In this document: positions 24,841-34,756 of the stretch, piece by piece
Layout: each line of letters starts with the position of its first letter
Position numbering within the stretch: the stretch's first letter is position 1
Assembly: GCA_964511535.1 (NCBI GenBank)
Contig: CAZEFW010000048.1
Location: 1-53,441 of the forward strand
Reading direction: 5' to 3'
DNA length: 53,441 nt
Source of the DNA: CAZCFB01 sp964511535
GTDB taxonomy: Bacteria > Myxococcota_A > Polyangia > GCA-2747355 > CAZCFB01
Made by a program: the position numbers and the translations under genes
Notes under the pieces: model-generated
The model's database searches: none
What the model was told of the DNA's origin: nothing
The model's input: only the letters and a program-made list of their open reading frames with translations

Positions 24841-27819
24841 ATGCGCACCCCCAGCCCGACCCAGTTGCTGGTCTTTGGCCTGCTGCAGGCCATGGCCCTG
24901 TCTTTCCGCCTGCGCCCGGGCCTCCGGCGCCTGCTGCGCGGCGCCGACGGGTGGATCGACTTTTCGGTGGGCTTCCGCACCGAGCAGGGGGACGTGGACG
25001 CGGGCATCACCTTCGAGGGCGGCCGGGCGCGCGCTCACTGGTCTGCCCCGCCCTGCACCGACTGCGTGATGGTGTTCCGCGACGCGGACCGGGTGGCCAG
25101 GATGCTGCGGGTCACGCCCAACGAGATCCTGAACATGATGCTGCGCAGCGAGCTGCGCACCGAGGGGGACCTGTCTTACCTGAGCCTGTTCAACCACCTG
25201 CTTGCCACCCTGCTGGGCGAGAGCCAGCGCCGGCGCGAGGCCAAGCGGCGCGCCGCGGTCGAGCTCCCTGTGGAGCCCCTGCCCGCGGCGGAGGCGGCGG
25301 CGGTGCGCGCGGACCTGAAGCGGCGGTCCGGCGCCAGGGAGGCCGGCGAGGCCGCCGACCCCGGCGTGAAGTACCTGGCCGATCCGCACCTGGCCCACCT
25401 GTCCCTGGAGGACTTCCCGCGGCTGGCGCGCTTCCTGGACATCCACTTTCAGCGGCGGCCGGAGATCAGCGCCGAGCGCGCGCGGCTGGTTACCGAGTGG
25501 CACCGTGAAAACGGCCTCGATACGGACCGGACGGGCGCCCCGTGGGACCCGCGGCTGCGCCAGGCAGAGGTGTTCCGACACCTGATGGAGCGCCGCCGCC
25601 CCATCATCCGTGAGGACGACCTGCTGGCGGGCACCACCACCGACAAGGAGATCGGGGTGGTGCTCTACCCCGACGCCCACGGCGCCCTGATCTGGGGCGA
25701 GCTGTCATCGCTGCCCGAGCGCGAGCTGAACCCCTACGACGTGGCCGACGCCGACGCCGAGCTGCTGCACCACGAGGTGTTCCCCTACTGGTCGGGGCGC
25801 ACCTTCCGCGAGCTGGTGCGCCGGGAGCAGGGCGCGCCCCTGTGTCAGCAGCTGGACGAGCGGTTCGCGGTGTACTTCATCTGGAAGACGGTGGGCATCT
25901 CCCACACCATCCCCGACTTCCCGTCGGTGCTCTCCCGGGGCACCCGCGGCATGGCCGCCGAGGTACAGGCGGCCCTGGACCGGGACGACGACCCGCTGGA
26001 CGACGAGGGTCGGTCCACCTGCCAGGCCATGCTCATCACCCTGCAGGGGGTCGAGGCGTACGCCGCCAACCTGAGCCGGCAGGCGGCGACGGAGGCCGCG
26101 GCCGAGGCAGACCCGCGCCGCCGCGCCGAGCTGGAGCGCCTGAGCGAGATCTGCGCCCGGGTGCCTTGCCTGCCTGCGCGCAGCCTGGACGAGGCGGTCA
26201 ACGCCGTCTGGATGGTCTGGGTCGCCATGCACATGGAGAACACCAACACCGGGCTCTCGCTGGGCCGCCTGGACCAGTGGCTGCAGCCGTACTTCGAGGC
26301 CGACATGGCGGCGGCGAAGACCGACGAGGAGCGCGAGGCCCTCGCCCGCCGCGCCGTGGAGCTCTGCGGCTGCCTGTTCATGCGCTGCACGGACCACCTG
26401 CCCCTGGTACCCGACATCGGCAATTATCTATTCGGCGGCAGCTCTTCGGACCAGGCCATCACCCTGGGCGGGGTGTCCCCGGAGGGCGAGGACGCCGTCA
26501 ACGACATGACCTACGTGCTGCTCAAGGTGACCGAGCTGCTCGGCATCCGGGACCCCAACGTCAACGCCCGGTTCCACCCGAAGAAGAACAGCGAGGCGTA
26601 CCTGCGCCGGCTGTGCGAGGTGAACTACATCACCGCGGCCACCCCGTCGCTGCACAACGACGAGGCGGTGTTCGAATCCCTGGCCGGGCGCGGCTACCCC
26701 GACGAGGCGGTGCGCGACTGGTCCGCCACCGGGTGCGTCGAGCCGACGCTGTCGGGCCAGCACATGGGCCACACCGGCGGCACCATGTTCAACATGGTGG
26801 CCGCGGTGGAGATGGCGCTGAACAACGGCCGCCACCCGCTGATGCGCTGGGAGGTGGGCCCCGAGACCGGCGACATCGAGGGCGGCGCCCTGGGGCAGGA
26901 CTTCGAGGCGTTCTTCGACGCCTTCGCCGCCCAGCTCGACTTCCTGGCCGAGCAGTCCACCGCCTACAACAACCTGCTGGGCGAGGCCCACGCGCGGCTG
27001 CGGCCGACGCCGCTGCTGTCGGCGTTCACGCGCGGCTGCCTGGAGCGCGGCCGGGACGTCACCGCCGGCGGCGCGCGCTACAACTCGTCCGGCGTGGCGT
27101 GCATCGGGCTGGCCGACGTCACCGACTCGCTCATGGCGGTCAAGACGCTGGTCTACGACCAGGAGCGGGTGACCCTGGAGCAGCTACGCCAGGCCGTGGC
27201 TGACGACTTCGAGGGGCATGACCTGCTGCGCGCGCTGGTGCGCAACAAGGTGCCGCTGTTCGGCTCCGGGGACGCTGACGCCCTGGACATGGCCAACCGG
27301 GTGGCGCGGCTGGCCCACGACCTGTTCGACCGGCGCGAGAACACCCGCGGCGGGCCGTACCGGGCGGGGTTCTGGTCCATGTCGAACCACGTGGCGTTCG
27401 GCACCCTGACCGGGGCGCTGCCGTCGGGGCGGCGCGCGGGCAAGGCGTTCACCCCGGGCCTCACCCCCCAGCCCGGCGCCTCGCCGAGCCTGCTGGACAA
27501 CCTGCGCGATGTGGCCGGCCTCGACCCGCGCTCCATGCCCAACAACATCGCCTTCAACGTCAAGGTTGTGCCCCGGGCGGGCGAGCCGCACCGTCGCACC
27601 GTGGAGACCATGGCCGCCTACGCCCGGGCGTACTTCGACCTGGGCGGCATGCAGATGCAGCTCAACGTGGTCACCTCCGAGATGCTGCGCGATGCCGTGG
27701 CCAACCCGGAGCATTACCGCAACCTGCTGGTGCGCATCTCCGGGTACAACGCCTACTTCGTCACCCTGAACCGGGACATGCAGGTGGAGCTGATCGAGCG
27801 CTCGGAGTACGGGCTCTGA
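24841..27819 (+). CDS. Glycyl radical enzyme with N-terminal SCP2-like domain
   Basis: 992 aa; ATG at 24841. Residues ~210-992 form the pyruvate formate-lyase-like barrel. The active-site Cys is C632 in ATGCVEP, with E634 as in the dehydratase/lyase group (glycerol and diol dehydratases, choline TMA-lyase) rather than the CC of true pyruvate formate-lyase. The glycyl radical loop R-I-S-G-Y-N with G968 is intact, 24 residues from the end. Residues ~30-130 look like an SCP2 sterol-carrier domain (CTDCVMVFRDADRVARML, then LRTEGDLSYLSLF), so a hydrophobic substrate is possible. The reaction is unassigned. The enzyme is oxygen-sensitive, and its activase is encoded 17 nt downstream. Confidence 0.85.
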   Translation: MRTPSPTQLLVFGLLQAMALSFRLRPGLRRLLRGADGWIDFSVGFRTEQGDVDAGITFEGGRARAHWSAPPCTDCVMVFRDADRVARMLRVTPNEILNMMLRSELRTEGDLSYLSLFNHLLATLLGESQRRREAKRRAAVELPVEPLPAAEAAAVRADLKRRSGAREAGEAADPGVKYLADPHLAHLSLEDFPRLARFLDIHFQRRPEISAERARLVTEWHRENGLDTDRTGAPWDPRLRQAEVFRHLMERRRPIIREDDLLAGTTTDKEIGVVLYPDAHGALIWGELSSLPERELNPYDVADADAELLHHEVFPYWSGRTFRELVRREQGAPLCQQLDERFAVYFIWKTVGISHTIPDFPSVLSRGTRGMAAEVQAALDRDDDPLDDEGRSTCQAMLITLQGVEAYAANLSRQAATEAAAEADPRRRAELERLSEICARVPCLPARSLDEAVNAVWMVWVAMHMENTNTGLSLGRLDQWLQPYFEADMAAAKTDEEREALARRAVELCGCLFMRCTDHLPLVPDIGNYLFGGSSSDQAITLGGVSPEGEDAVNDMTYVLLKVTELLGIRDPNVNARFHPKKNSEAYLRRLCEVNYITAATPSLHNDEAVFESLAGRGYPDEAVRDWSATGCVEPTLSGQHMGHTGGTMFNMVAAVEMALNNGRHPLMRWEVGPETGDIEGGALGQDFEAFFDAFAAQLDFLAEQSTAYNNLLGEAHARLRPTPLLSAFTRGCLERGRDVTAGGARYNSSGVACIGLADVTDSLMAVKTLVYDQERVTLEQLRQAVADDFEGHDLLRALVRNKVPLFGSGDADALDMANRVARLAHDLFDRRENTRGGPYRAGFWSMSNHVAFGTLTGALPSGRRAGKAFTPGLTPQPGASPSLLDNLRDVAGLDPRSMPNNIAFNVKVVPRAGEPHRRTVETMAAYARAYFDLGGMQMQLNVVTSEMLRDAVANPEHYRNLLVRISGYNAYFVTLNRDMQVELIERSEYGL

Positions 27820-27836
27820 CCAAGGCAACGCTCCCC

Positions 27837-28742
27837 ATGGACGACTCCGGGCTCATCTTCGCCATCAAGGGCAACGCCCTGGACGACGGGCCGGGGATCC
27901 GCACCGTGGTGTTCTTCAAGGGGTGCCCGCTGTCGTGCGGCTGGTGTCACAACCCCGAGGGGCGGCGCGGGGCGGCGGAGCTCGTGTTCCACGAGGACCG
28001 GTGCATCGGCTGCGGGGCGTGCTCGGTGAGCTGCCCCAACCGCAACCCCCGGCCCGGCGCGCTCAAGCTCGGCAAATGCGACCTCTGCTTCACCTGCGTG
28101 GAGTCCTGCCCGGCCGGCGCTCTGGAGGCGGTGGGGCGGCGCTACTCGGTGCAGCAGGTGCTCGAGCAGGTGGATCCGGACCGGCCGTTCTTCCGCGCGT
28201 CCGGCGGCGGCGTGACCCTCTCGGGGGGCGAGCCCACGGTGCAGATGGGCTTCGCCGGCGCCCTGTCCCGGGCCCTGAGTGAGCGCGCCATCCATGTGCT
28301 GCTCGAGACCTGCGGCCACTTCCCGCTGGACCGCTTCGACGAGGCGCTCTACCCGCACCTGGGCCAGATCTACTTCGACCTGAAGCTCGCCGACGCCGAG
28401 GACCACCGGGTGAACTGCGGCGTGGACAACGACGTGATCCGGGCCAACTTCGACGCCCTTGCCAGGCGGTCCAGGGAGGGCGGGGTCCCGCTGCTGCCCC
28501 GGGTGCCCCTGGTGCCCGACGTCACGGCCACGGGGGCCAACCTGCGCGGGCTGGCGCGCTGGATCCTCGACGCGGGGCTGCGCCAGGTGGCGCTGGTGCC
28601 GTACAACCCGATGTGGCGTGAGAAGGCGGCGCGCAGCGGGCACGCCACCGACCTGGCGAGCGGCCACCGGCTCATGGACAAGGAAGCGCTGGGGCGGTGT
28701 CGGGCGTATGTGGAGGATGAGGGGGTCGAGGTGGTGGAGTAG
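27837..28742 (+). CDS. Glycyl radical enzyme activating enzyme (radical SAM)
   Basis: 301 aa; ATG at 27837. The radical SAM motif is C30-x3-C34-x2-C37 (KGCPLSCGWC). Two ferredoxin-type clusters follow (CIGCGACSVSCP and CDLCFTCVESCP), as in the activases of glycerol dehydratase/benzylsuccinate synthase-type enzymes. GGEP (SGGEPTVQ) is the SAM-binding signature. It installs the glycyl radical on G968 of the enzyme encoded directly upstream, using SAM and a reductant; both are probably co-transcribed. Confidence 0.92.
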   Translation: MDDSGLIFAIKGNALDDGPGIRTVVFFKGCPLSCGWCHNPEGRRGAAELVFHEDRCIGCGACSVSCPNRNPRPGALKLGKCDLCFTCVESCPAGALEAVGRRYSVQQVLEQVDPDRPFFRASGGGVTLSGGEPTVQMGFAGALSRALSERAIHVLLETCGHFPLDRFDEALYPHLGQIYFDLKLADAEDHRVNCGVDNDVIRANFDALARRSREGGVPLLPRVPLVPDVTATGANLRGLARWILDAGLRQVALVPYNPMWREKAARSGHATDLASGHRLMDKEALGRCRAYVEDEGVEVVE

Positions 28743-28748
28743 GGGCCA

Positions 28749-28790
28749 GGAACAAGAAACAGGGAACAAGAAACAAAAAATAAAAAATGG
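28749..28790. repeat. Heptamer tandem array / 14-nt direct repeat
   Basis: The 13-mer GGAACAAGAAACA occurs at 28749-28761 and 28763-28775. It reads as heptamers GGAACAA, GAAACAG, GGAACAA, GAAACAA, then AAAATAA and AAAATGG. It lies in the gap between the activase and penicillin-binding protein genes. It is A-rich on the plus strand, unlike the surrounding DNA. Confidence 0.5.
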
Positions 28791-28803
28791 GTCGGTGGAT
28801 ACT

Positions 28804-28817
28804 TGCCTGTTCAGGCA
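28804..28817. repeat. Short palindrome upstream of the PBP gene
   Basis: TGCCTG-tt-CAGGCA is a 6-bp inverted repeat with a 2-nt centre, 22 nt before the ATG. The tight spacing is more like an operator than a terminator. Its role is unknown. Confidence 0.35.
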
Positions 28818-28838
28818 GGTTGTACAGTCTGGGGGAGC

Positions 28839-31160
28839 ATGGCTAAGAAGAAGGCCAACAGGAAGAAGAAGGATGCCCCCCGGGAGCCGTCGCCGGTGTT
28901 GAGGTGGGTGCTCGGCCTGGTCGCGCTGGGTGTCGTGGGGGTGCTGGTGGCCGGCGGCACGCTGGCCGGGCTGTTCTTTCTATATGGCAAGGACCCGAGC
29001 CTGCCGCGGATCTCCTCGGTGCACGACTACAAGCCCAGCACAGTGACGCGGATCTTCGATCGGCGGGACCGGCTGGTGGGCGAGCTGTTCAAGGAGCGCC
29101 GCACGATGGTGGGCGTCGAGCAGATGCCGAAGCTGCTGATCAAGGCGGTGGTGGCCGCAGAGGACGCTGACTTCTTCAAGCACCGCGGGCTGGACTATTT
29201 CGGCATGCTGCGGGCGTTCTTCGCCAACGTGCGCGCCGGGCGGTTCGCCCAGGGCGGCAGCACAATCACCCAGCAGGTGGTCAAGACCTTCTTCCTGTCG
29301 CCCGAGCGCACCATCCGCCGCAAGATGCAGGAGGTGATCCTGGCGCGCCGGCTGGAGAACGAGCTGACCAAGGAGGAGATCCTCTTCCTCTACCTGAACC
29401 AGATCTACTTCGGCCACGGCAACTACGGGGTTCAGGAGGCGAGCCGCTACTTCTTCAACCGCCCGGTGCAGAAGCTGACCCTGGCGGAGCATGCCCTGCT
29501 GGCGGGGCTGCCCCAGTCTCCCAACCGGCTCTCCCCGCTGCGCCACCCGGCGCGGGCCAAGAAGCGTCAGACCTACGTGCTGGGCCAGATGGCCAGGCTC
29601 GGCTTCATCTCGGCGGACGTCAAGAAGACCGTGGCCCGGGACCCGATCAGGGTGGTCAAGCGGGTGCGGCCCCACCTGGGCAAGGCCCCTGAGCTGCTGG
29701 GACAGGTGGAGACAGCCCTGCGCGCCAGCCACGGCAAGGAGGCGCTGCAGACCCTCGGCCTCACGGTGCGCTCGACCCTGGACGTGGCGCTTCAGGCCGC
29801 CGCGCAGGACGCGGTGCAGTGGGGCCTGCGCGCCCTGGACGCCCGCCAGGGCCACCGGCGCCGACTCAAGCACCTCAAGGGCAAGGCGCTGGCCCGCACC
29901 CTGCGCAAGCTGAAGCGCAGCCAGAAGAAGTTCAAGCAGGGGCGGAGATACCTGGCCGTGGTCACCCGGGTGGACGACGCCGGGGCGGCCCTGGAGGTGG
30001 ACCTCGGCTCCACCAGGGACCGCGTGCCCCTGCCCGACGACCCGCGCTACAACCCGCAGGGGGACAGCCCGTCCAAGCGCTTCTCGCCAGGCGACCTGAT
30101 CCGGGTGCGCAAGGCGGCCAAGCACTTCCGCTTCGAGGGTGGGCCCCAGGCCGCGCTGGTGGCCATGGACCCGCGCACCGGCGACGTGCTGGCCATGGTG
30201 GGCGGGTATCGCTACCGCAAGGGTGACTACAACCGCGCCGTCCAGGCCAAGCGGCAGCCCGGCAGCTCGTTCAAGCCGTTCGTGTACGCGGCGGGATTGC
30301 AGAGCGGAAAGTTCACCCCGGCCACGGTGGTGGACGACGCCCCGGTGACCATCGGCAAGTGGCGCCCACGCAACTTCGACGGCAAGTTCCGCGGGCCCAT
30401 GCGCCTGCGCCAGGCCCTGGCCCACTCCATCAACAGCGTGGCGGCCAAGGTGATGGACGCGGTGGGGGTGGAGCAGGTGCGCGCCCTGGCCAGCGGGCTG
30501 GGCATCACCTCCAAGCTCGGCAAGGACCTGAGCCTCGCCCTGGGCACCTCGGAGGTGACCCCCCTGGAGCTGGCCACGGCGTACTGCGCCCTGGCCAACG
30601 GCGGCAGGCGGGTGGAGCCGCGCTTCATCTCGACGCCGGGCAAGGACCCGGAGCCGGCGGACGCGGACGGACCGGGGCCGGACCAGGCCCTCTCGCCCGA
30701 GGCGGCGTTCCTGATCACCAACATGATGCAGAGCGTGGTGCAGGAGGGCACCGGCCGGCGCGCCCGGCGGCTGCGGCGACAGGTGGCGGGCAAGACCGGG
30801 ACCACCAACAACCACGTGGACGCCTGGTTCGCCGGGTTCACCCCGCAGCTGGTCACCGTGGTGTGGGTCGGGTTCGACAGCCCCAGGTCCCTCGGCCGCC
30901 GGGAGACGGGCGGCCGGGCCGCGCTGCCCATCTGGGTGCGCTTCATGCAGCGCGCGCTCAAGGGCAAGCCGATCCTCGGCTTCACCCAGCCCGCGGGCAT
31001 CGTACGGCTGCGCATCGATCCCGAGAGCGGGCTGCTGGCCCCGAGCGGCGCCACCGCTTACGCCGAGGAGTACTTCAAGCAGGGCACCGAGCCGAAGGAG
31101 ACCGCCACCGCCCCGGACCAGGTGGATCCCGGCACCATCCTGATGGATCCCGGTCTGTAG
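28839..31160 (+). CDS. Class A penicillin-binding protein (PBP1A family)
   Basis: 773 aa; ATG at 28839 after GGGGGAG. A Lys-rich cytoplasmic N-terminus precedes one membrane helix (~20-45). The GT51 glycosyltransferase motifs EDADFFKHRGLD (E108), GGSTITQQ and RKMQEV are present, then a transpeptidase with S476-S-F-K479, HSINS (SxN) and K652-T-G. It polymerises and cross-links peptidoglycan at the outer face of the inner membrane. A Lys/Arg-rich insert (about residues 335-370) precedes the OB-like region. It is monocistronic, ending in an octamer array and palindromic elements. Confidence 0.92.
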   Translation: MAKKKANRKKKDAPREPSPVLRWVLGLVALGVVGVLVAGGTLAGLFFLYGKDPSLPRISSVHDYKPSTVTRIFDRRDRLVGELFKERRTMVGVEQMPKLLIKAVVAAEDADFFKHRGLDYFGMLRAFFANVRAGRFAQGGSTITQQVVKTFFLSPERTIRRKMQEVILARRLENELTKEEILFLYLNQIYFGHGNYGVQEASRYFFNRPVQKLTLAEHALLAGLPQSPNRLSPLRHPARAKKRQTYVLGQMARLGFISADVKKTVARDPIRVVKRVRPHLGKAPELLGQVETALRASHGKEALQTLGLTVRSTLDVALQAAAQDAVQWGLRALDARQGHRRRLKHLKGKALARTLRKLKRSQKKFKQGRRYLAVVTRVDDAGAALEVDLGSTRDRVPLPDDPRYNPQGDSPSKRFSPGDLIRVRKAAKHFRFEGGPQAALVAMDPRTGDVLAMVGGYRYRKGDYNRAVQAKRQPGSSFKPFVYAAGLQSGKFTPATVVDDAPVTIGKWRPRNFDGKFRGPMRLRQALAHSINSVAAKVMDAVGVEQVRALASGLGITSKLGKDLSLALGTSEVTPLELATAYCALANGGRRVEPRFISTPGKDPEPADADGPGPDQALSPEAAFLITNMMQSVVQEGTGRRARRLRRQVAGKTGTTNNHVDAWFAGFTPQLVTVVWVGFDSPRSLGRRETGGRAALPIWVRFMQRALKGKPILGFTQPAGIVRLRIDPESGLLAPSGATAYAEEYFKQGTEPKETATAPDQVDPGTILMDPGL

Positions 31161-31208
31161 AAACGCCGGACTGCCAGAATGCCAGACTGCCAGACTGCCA
31201 GAATGACT
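31161..31208. repeat. Octamer tandem array (orientation 2)
   Basis: Six 8-nt units starting directly after the PBP stop: AAACGCCG, GACTGCCA, GAATGCCA, GACTGCCA, GACTGCCA, GAATGACT. Same family as 12791-12830 and 20783-20822. Confidence 0.6.
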
Positions 31209-31214
31209 GGCTTT

Positions 31215-31257
31215 AAAATGTCATATAGGGGGGTCTGACCCCGCCACTTGACATTTT
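31215..31257. repeat. 43-nt nested palindromic element, copy 1
   Basis: Outer arms AAAATGTCA and TGACATTTT enclose the inner palindrome GGGGTCTGACCCC. Copy 1 and copy 2 start 70 nt apart and differ only at two bases after the inner palindrome. Both are followed by the same TTCCGCGCCAGG tail. REP/MITE-like; it can act as a stem in the PBP transcript. Confidence 0.7.
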
Positions 31258-31284
31258 TTCCGCGCCAGGCCGCACCTGCCCGAT

Positions 31285-31327
31285 AAAATGTCATATAGGG
31301 GGGTCTGACCCCTACACTTGACATTTT
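31285..31327. repeat. 43-nt nested palindromic element, copy 2
   Basis: Same structure as copy 1, with TA replacing GC after the inner palindrome and the same TTCCGCGCCAGG tail. It ends 71 bp upstream of the PAAR gene start and may form part of that gene's upstream region. Confidence 0.7.
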
Positions 31328-31398
31328 TTCCGCGCCAGGATTTCGGTCGGTTTGGGCCTGACTTCACAACCCCCTACCCGTGGGCTAACCTTCGCCCC

Positions 31399-32229
31399 AT
31401 GGGGAAGCCCTCTTCACGCATCACTGACCTGCACACCTGTCCCATGGTGGACCCGGGGCCGAAGCCCCATGTCGGCGGGCCGATCATTCCGAGGTGCTGC
31501 CCCACGGTGCTGGTGGGCAACATCCCGGTGGCCCGCACCACGGACAAGGCCACCTGCATCGGCCCCATCGACACCATTGTCACGGGCTCTCCCACGGTGC
31601 ATATCGGCGGGCGCAAGCTGGCCGCCCGCATCGGCGACAAGACCGCCCACGGCGGCGTCATCGTGTCCGGGTTCCCCACGGTGCTCATCGGCAACGGCAG
31701 CTTCCCCTTCGCCATCCGGCGGCTCAACAGCGGAGACCTGATGGTGGGCAACCGGATGCGCGTCACCGGCACGCCCGAGTTCGTGGCGACCGTGGTGGCG
31801 GACCTCGCCACCATCGCCCAGACCCCCGCCGCCGACGGCGTCATGTCCGCCGCCGGGCTGTTCACCCTGAGCAACATCGACGGGGGCCGCCACCTGGTGA
31901 CCATCGAGGAGACCAACCGGGGCAACGCCTGCGCCCGCCACAACAACGCAGGCGCGCACAACCCGCGGGTCGGCTCCTCGGCCACGGTGCGGTACAACAT
32001 GACCCGGGAGCCCGTCACCCACGCGGATCCCAACGTGCGGCGGCCCGCGGATGTGGCCCTGCACCACGAGCTGTCCCACGCGGACCACAACTCCAGGGGC
32101 GTCAGGGACGCATCCCCCGCCACCAACCCGAACAACCCCCACATGGAAGAGGAGAACACCATCCGGTGGGATAACCGCTACCGCGACCAGCGCGGGATCC
32201 CCCGCCGCGCAGACCACCGGACCCTCTGA
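31399..32229 (+). CDS. PAAR-domain protein with C-terminal M91-like metallopeptidase (T6SS effector candidate)
   Basis: 276 aa; ATG at 31399. Residues ~1-110 are a PAAR spike domain: repeated P-x-V-x-I/V-G-G and HTCPM, HVGG, TVLIGN segments forming the sharp tip that sits on VgrG. The C-terminal ~110 residues contain H223-E-L-S-H227 followed 20-25 residues later by EEENT and RGIPRRADH. This is the pattern of the M91/NleD-type zinc peptidases (HExxH plus downstream E-E-N-T). It is therefore a candidate T6SS cargo effector fused to a spike. The next gene overlaps in operon position and is a likely immunity protein. Confidence 0.72.
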   Translation: MGKPSSRITDLHTCPMVDPGPKPHVGGPIIPRCCPTVLVGNIPVARTTDKATCIGPIDTIVTGSPTVHIGGRKLAARIGDKTAHGGVIVSGFPTVLIGNGSFPFAIRRLNSGDLMVGNRMRVTGTPEFVATVVADLATIAQTPAADGVMSAAGLFTLSNIDGGRHLVTIEETNRGNACARHNNAGAHNPRVGSSATVRYNMTREPVTHADPNVRRPADVALHHELSHADHNSRGVRDASPATNPNNPHMEEENTIRWDNRYRDQRGIPRRADHRTL

Positions 32230-32239
32230 GGCCTCAGCC

Positions 32240-32803
32240 ATGACCCCACCCAAGCTCGACGTCGTCTACCACCGCCAGGAAGAGAGCCTGGAGGTGATCT
32301 ACACCGTGGTGAACAACGCCCGGGAGGCGATCTGGCTGGCCGACCGCCTCTGGGACTACACGCCGGAGGGCGACATCGTGCAGGACCCGCGCCCCGCCTA
32401 CCTGTCGGTGCACGTGGACGGCGCGGTCAAGCTCGGGCGCTGCACTCACCCGCTGCCCCAGACGCAGGACGTGGAGCAGATGATCGTGCCCTTCGCCCGC
32501 AAGGTGGAGGGCATGCAGTCGGTCAGCGAGACCCTGGACATCCAGCTGCCCCTGCGTGAGTACAACCCGTATTACGACGACCCTGAACAGGACGACGAGC
32601 TGCCCAAGGAGACCACGAGCCTGCAGCTCGTCCTGTCGTGGGTGCCGCGGCTGCCCGGCATGACCAGCAGGCCCACGGCGGTGTCAGGCGCGCTGGAGCT
32701 TCACGCGCCGGAGCTGATCCCGAACATGCTCACAGTCTCGTCGGAGCCGGTGGAGTTGAGCGTGCCGGCGCGGCGACGCACGGACCCGTTCGAACGCTTC
32801 TGA
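32240..32803 (+). CDS. Putative immunity/companion protein of the PAAR effector
   Basis: 187 aa; ATG at 32240, 10 nt after the effector stop. An acidic, beta-strand-rich soluble protein with no signal peptide or known motif (YHRQEESLEVIYTVVNNARE near the start; PEQDDELPKETTSLQLVLSW in the middle). The role is inferred only from position next to a peptidase effector, as effector-immunity pairs are usually adjacent. It could instead be an adaptor. Confidence 0.45.
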   Translation: MTPPKLDVVYHRQEESLEVIYTVVNNAREAIWLADRLWDYTPEGDIVQDPRPAYLSVHVDGAVKLGRCTHPLPQTQDVEQMIVPFARKVEGMQSVSETLDIQLPLREYNPYYDDPEQDDELPKETTSLQLVLSWVPRLPGMTSRPTAVSGALELHAPELIPNMLTVSSEPVELSVPARRRTDPFERF

Positions 32804-32818
32804 GGGGAGAAGTAGAGC

Positions 32819-32860
32819 CGGCGTCTCGCCGCTTCACTCCACGCGGCAAGATGCCGCGTC
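32819..32860. repeat. REP-like 42-nt unit, copy 1
   Basis: The unit contains two short hairpins: GGCG-tct-CGCC and GCGGCA-aga-TGCCGC. An identical copy lies 74 nt downstream. It sits between convergent genes. Confidence 0.6.
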
Positions 32861-32892
32861 TACTGCGCTTGTTCGGCGCGGCCATGTAGAAG

Positions 32893-32934
32893 CGGCGTCT
32901 CGCCGCTTCACTCCACGCGGCAAGATGCCGCGTC
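32893..32934. repeat. REP-like 42-nt unit, copy 2
   Basis: Identical to the unit at 32819-32860. It ends exactly at the base before the stop codon of the minus-strand kinase gene. The pair probably acts as a shared transcription end for convergent genes, and may be a REP family dispersed in this genome. Confidence 0.6.
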
Positions 32935-34620
<1,686 letters not shown>

Positions 34621-34756
34621 GTTTCGGCCTCAGATGATATCAACATCGCGAGGGTTTATCTAGAAACCGCCCCGCGCCCCCCGGGCAGTTTTGCGTCTCC
34701 TTGATGGTACGATCTGCACGCTTCGTCAAGTGCATTGGTCTTATACTGGATACCTC

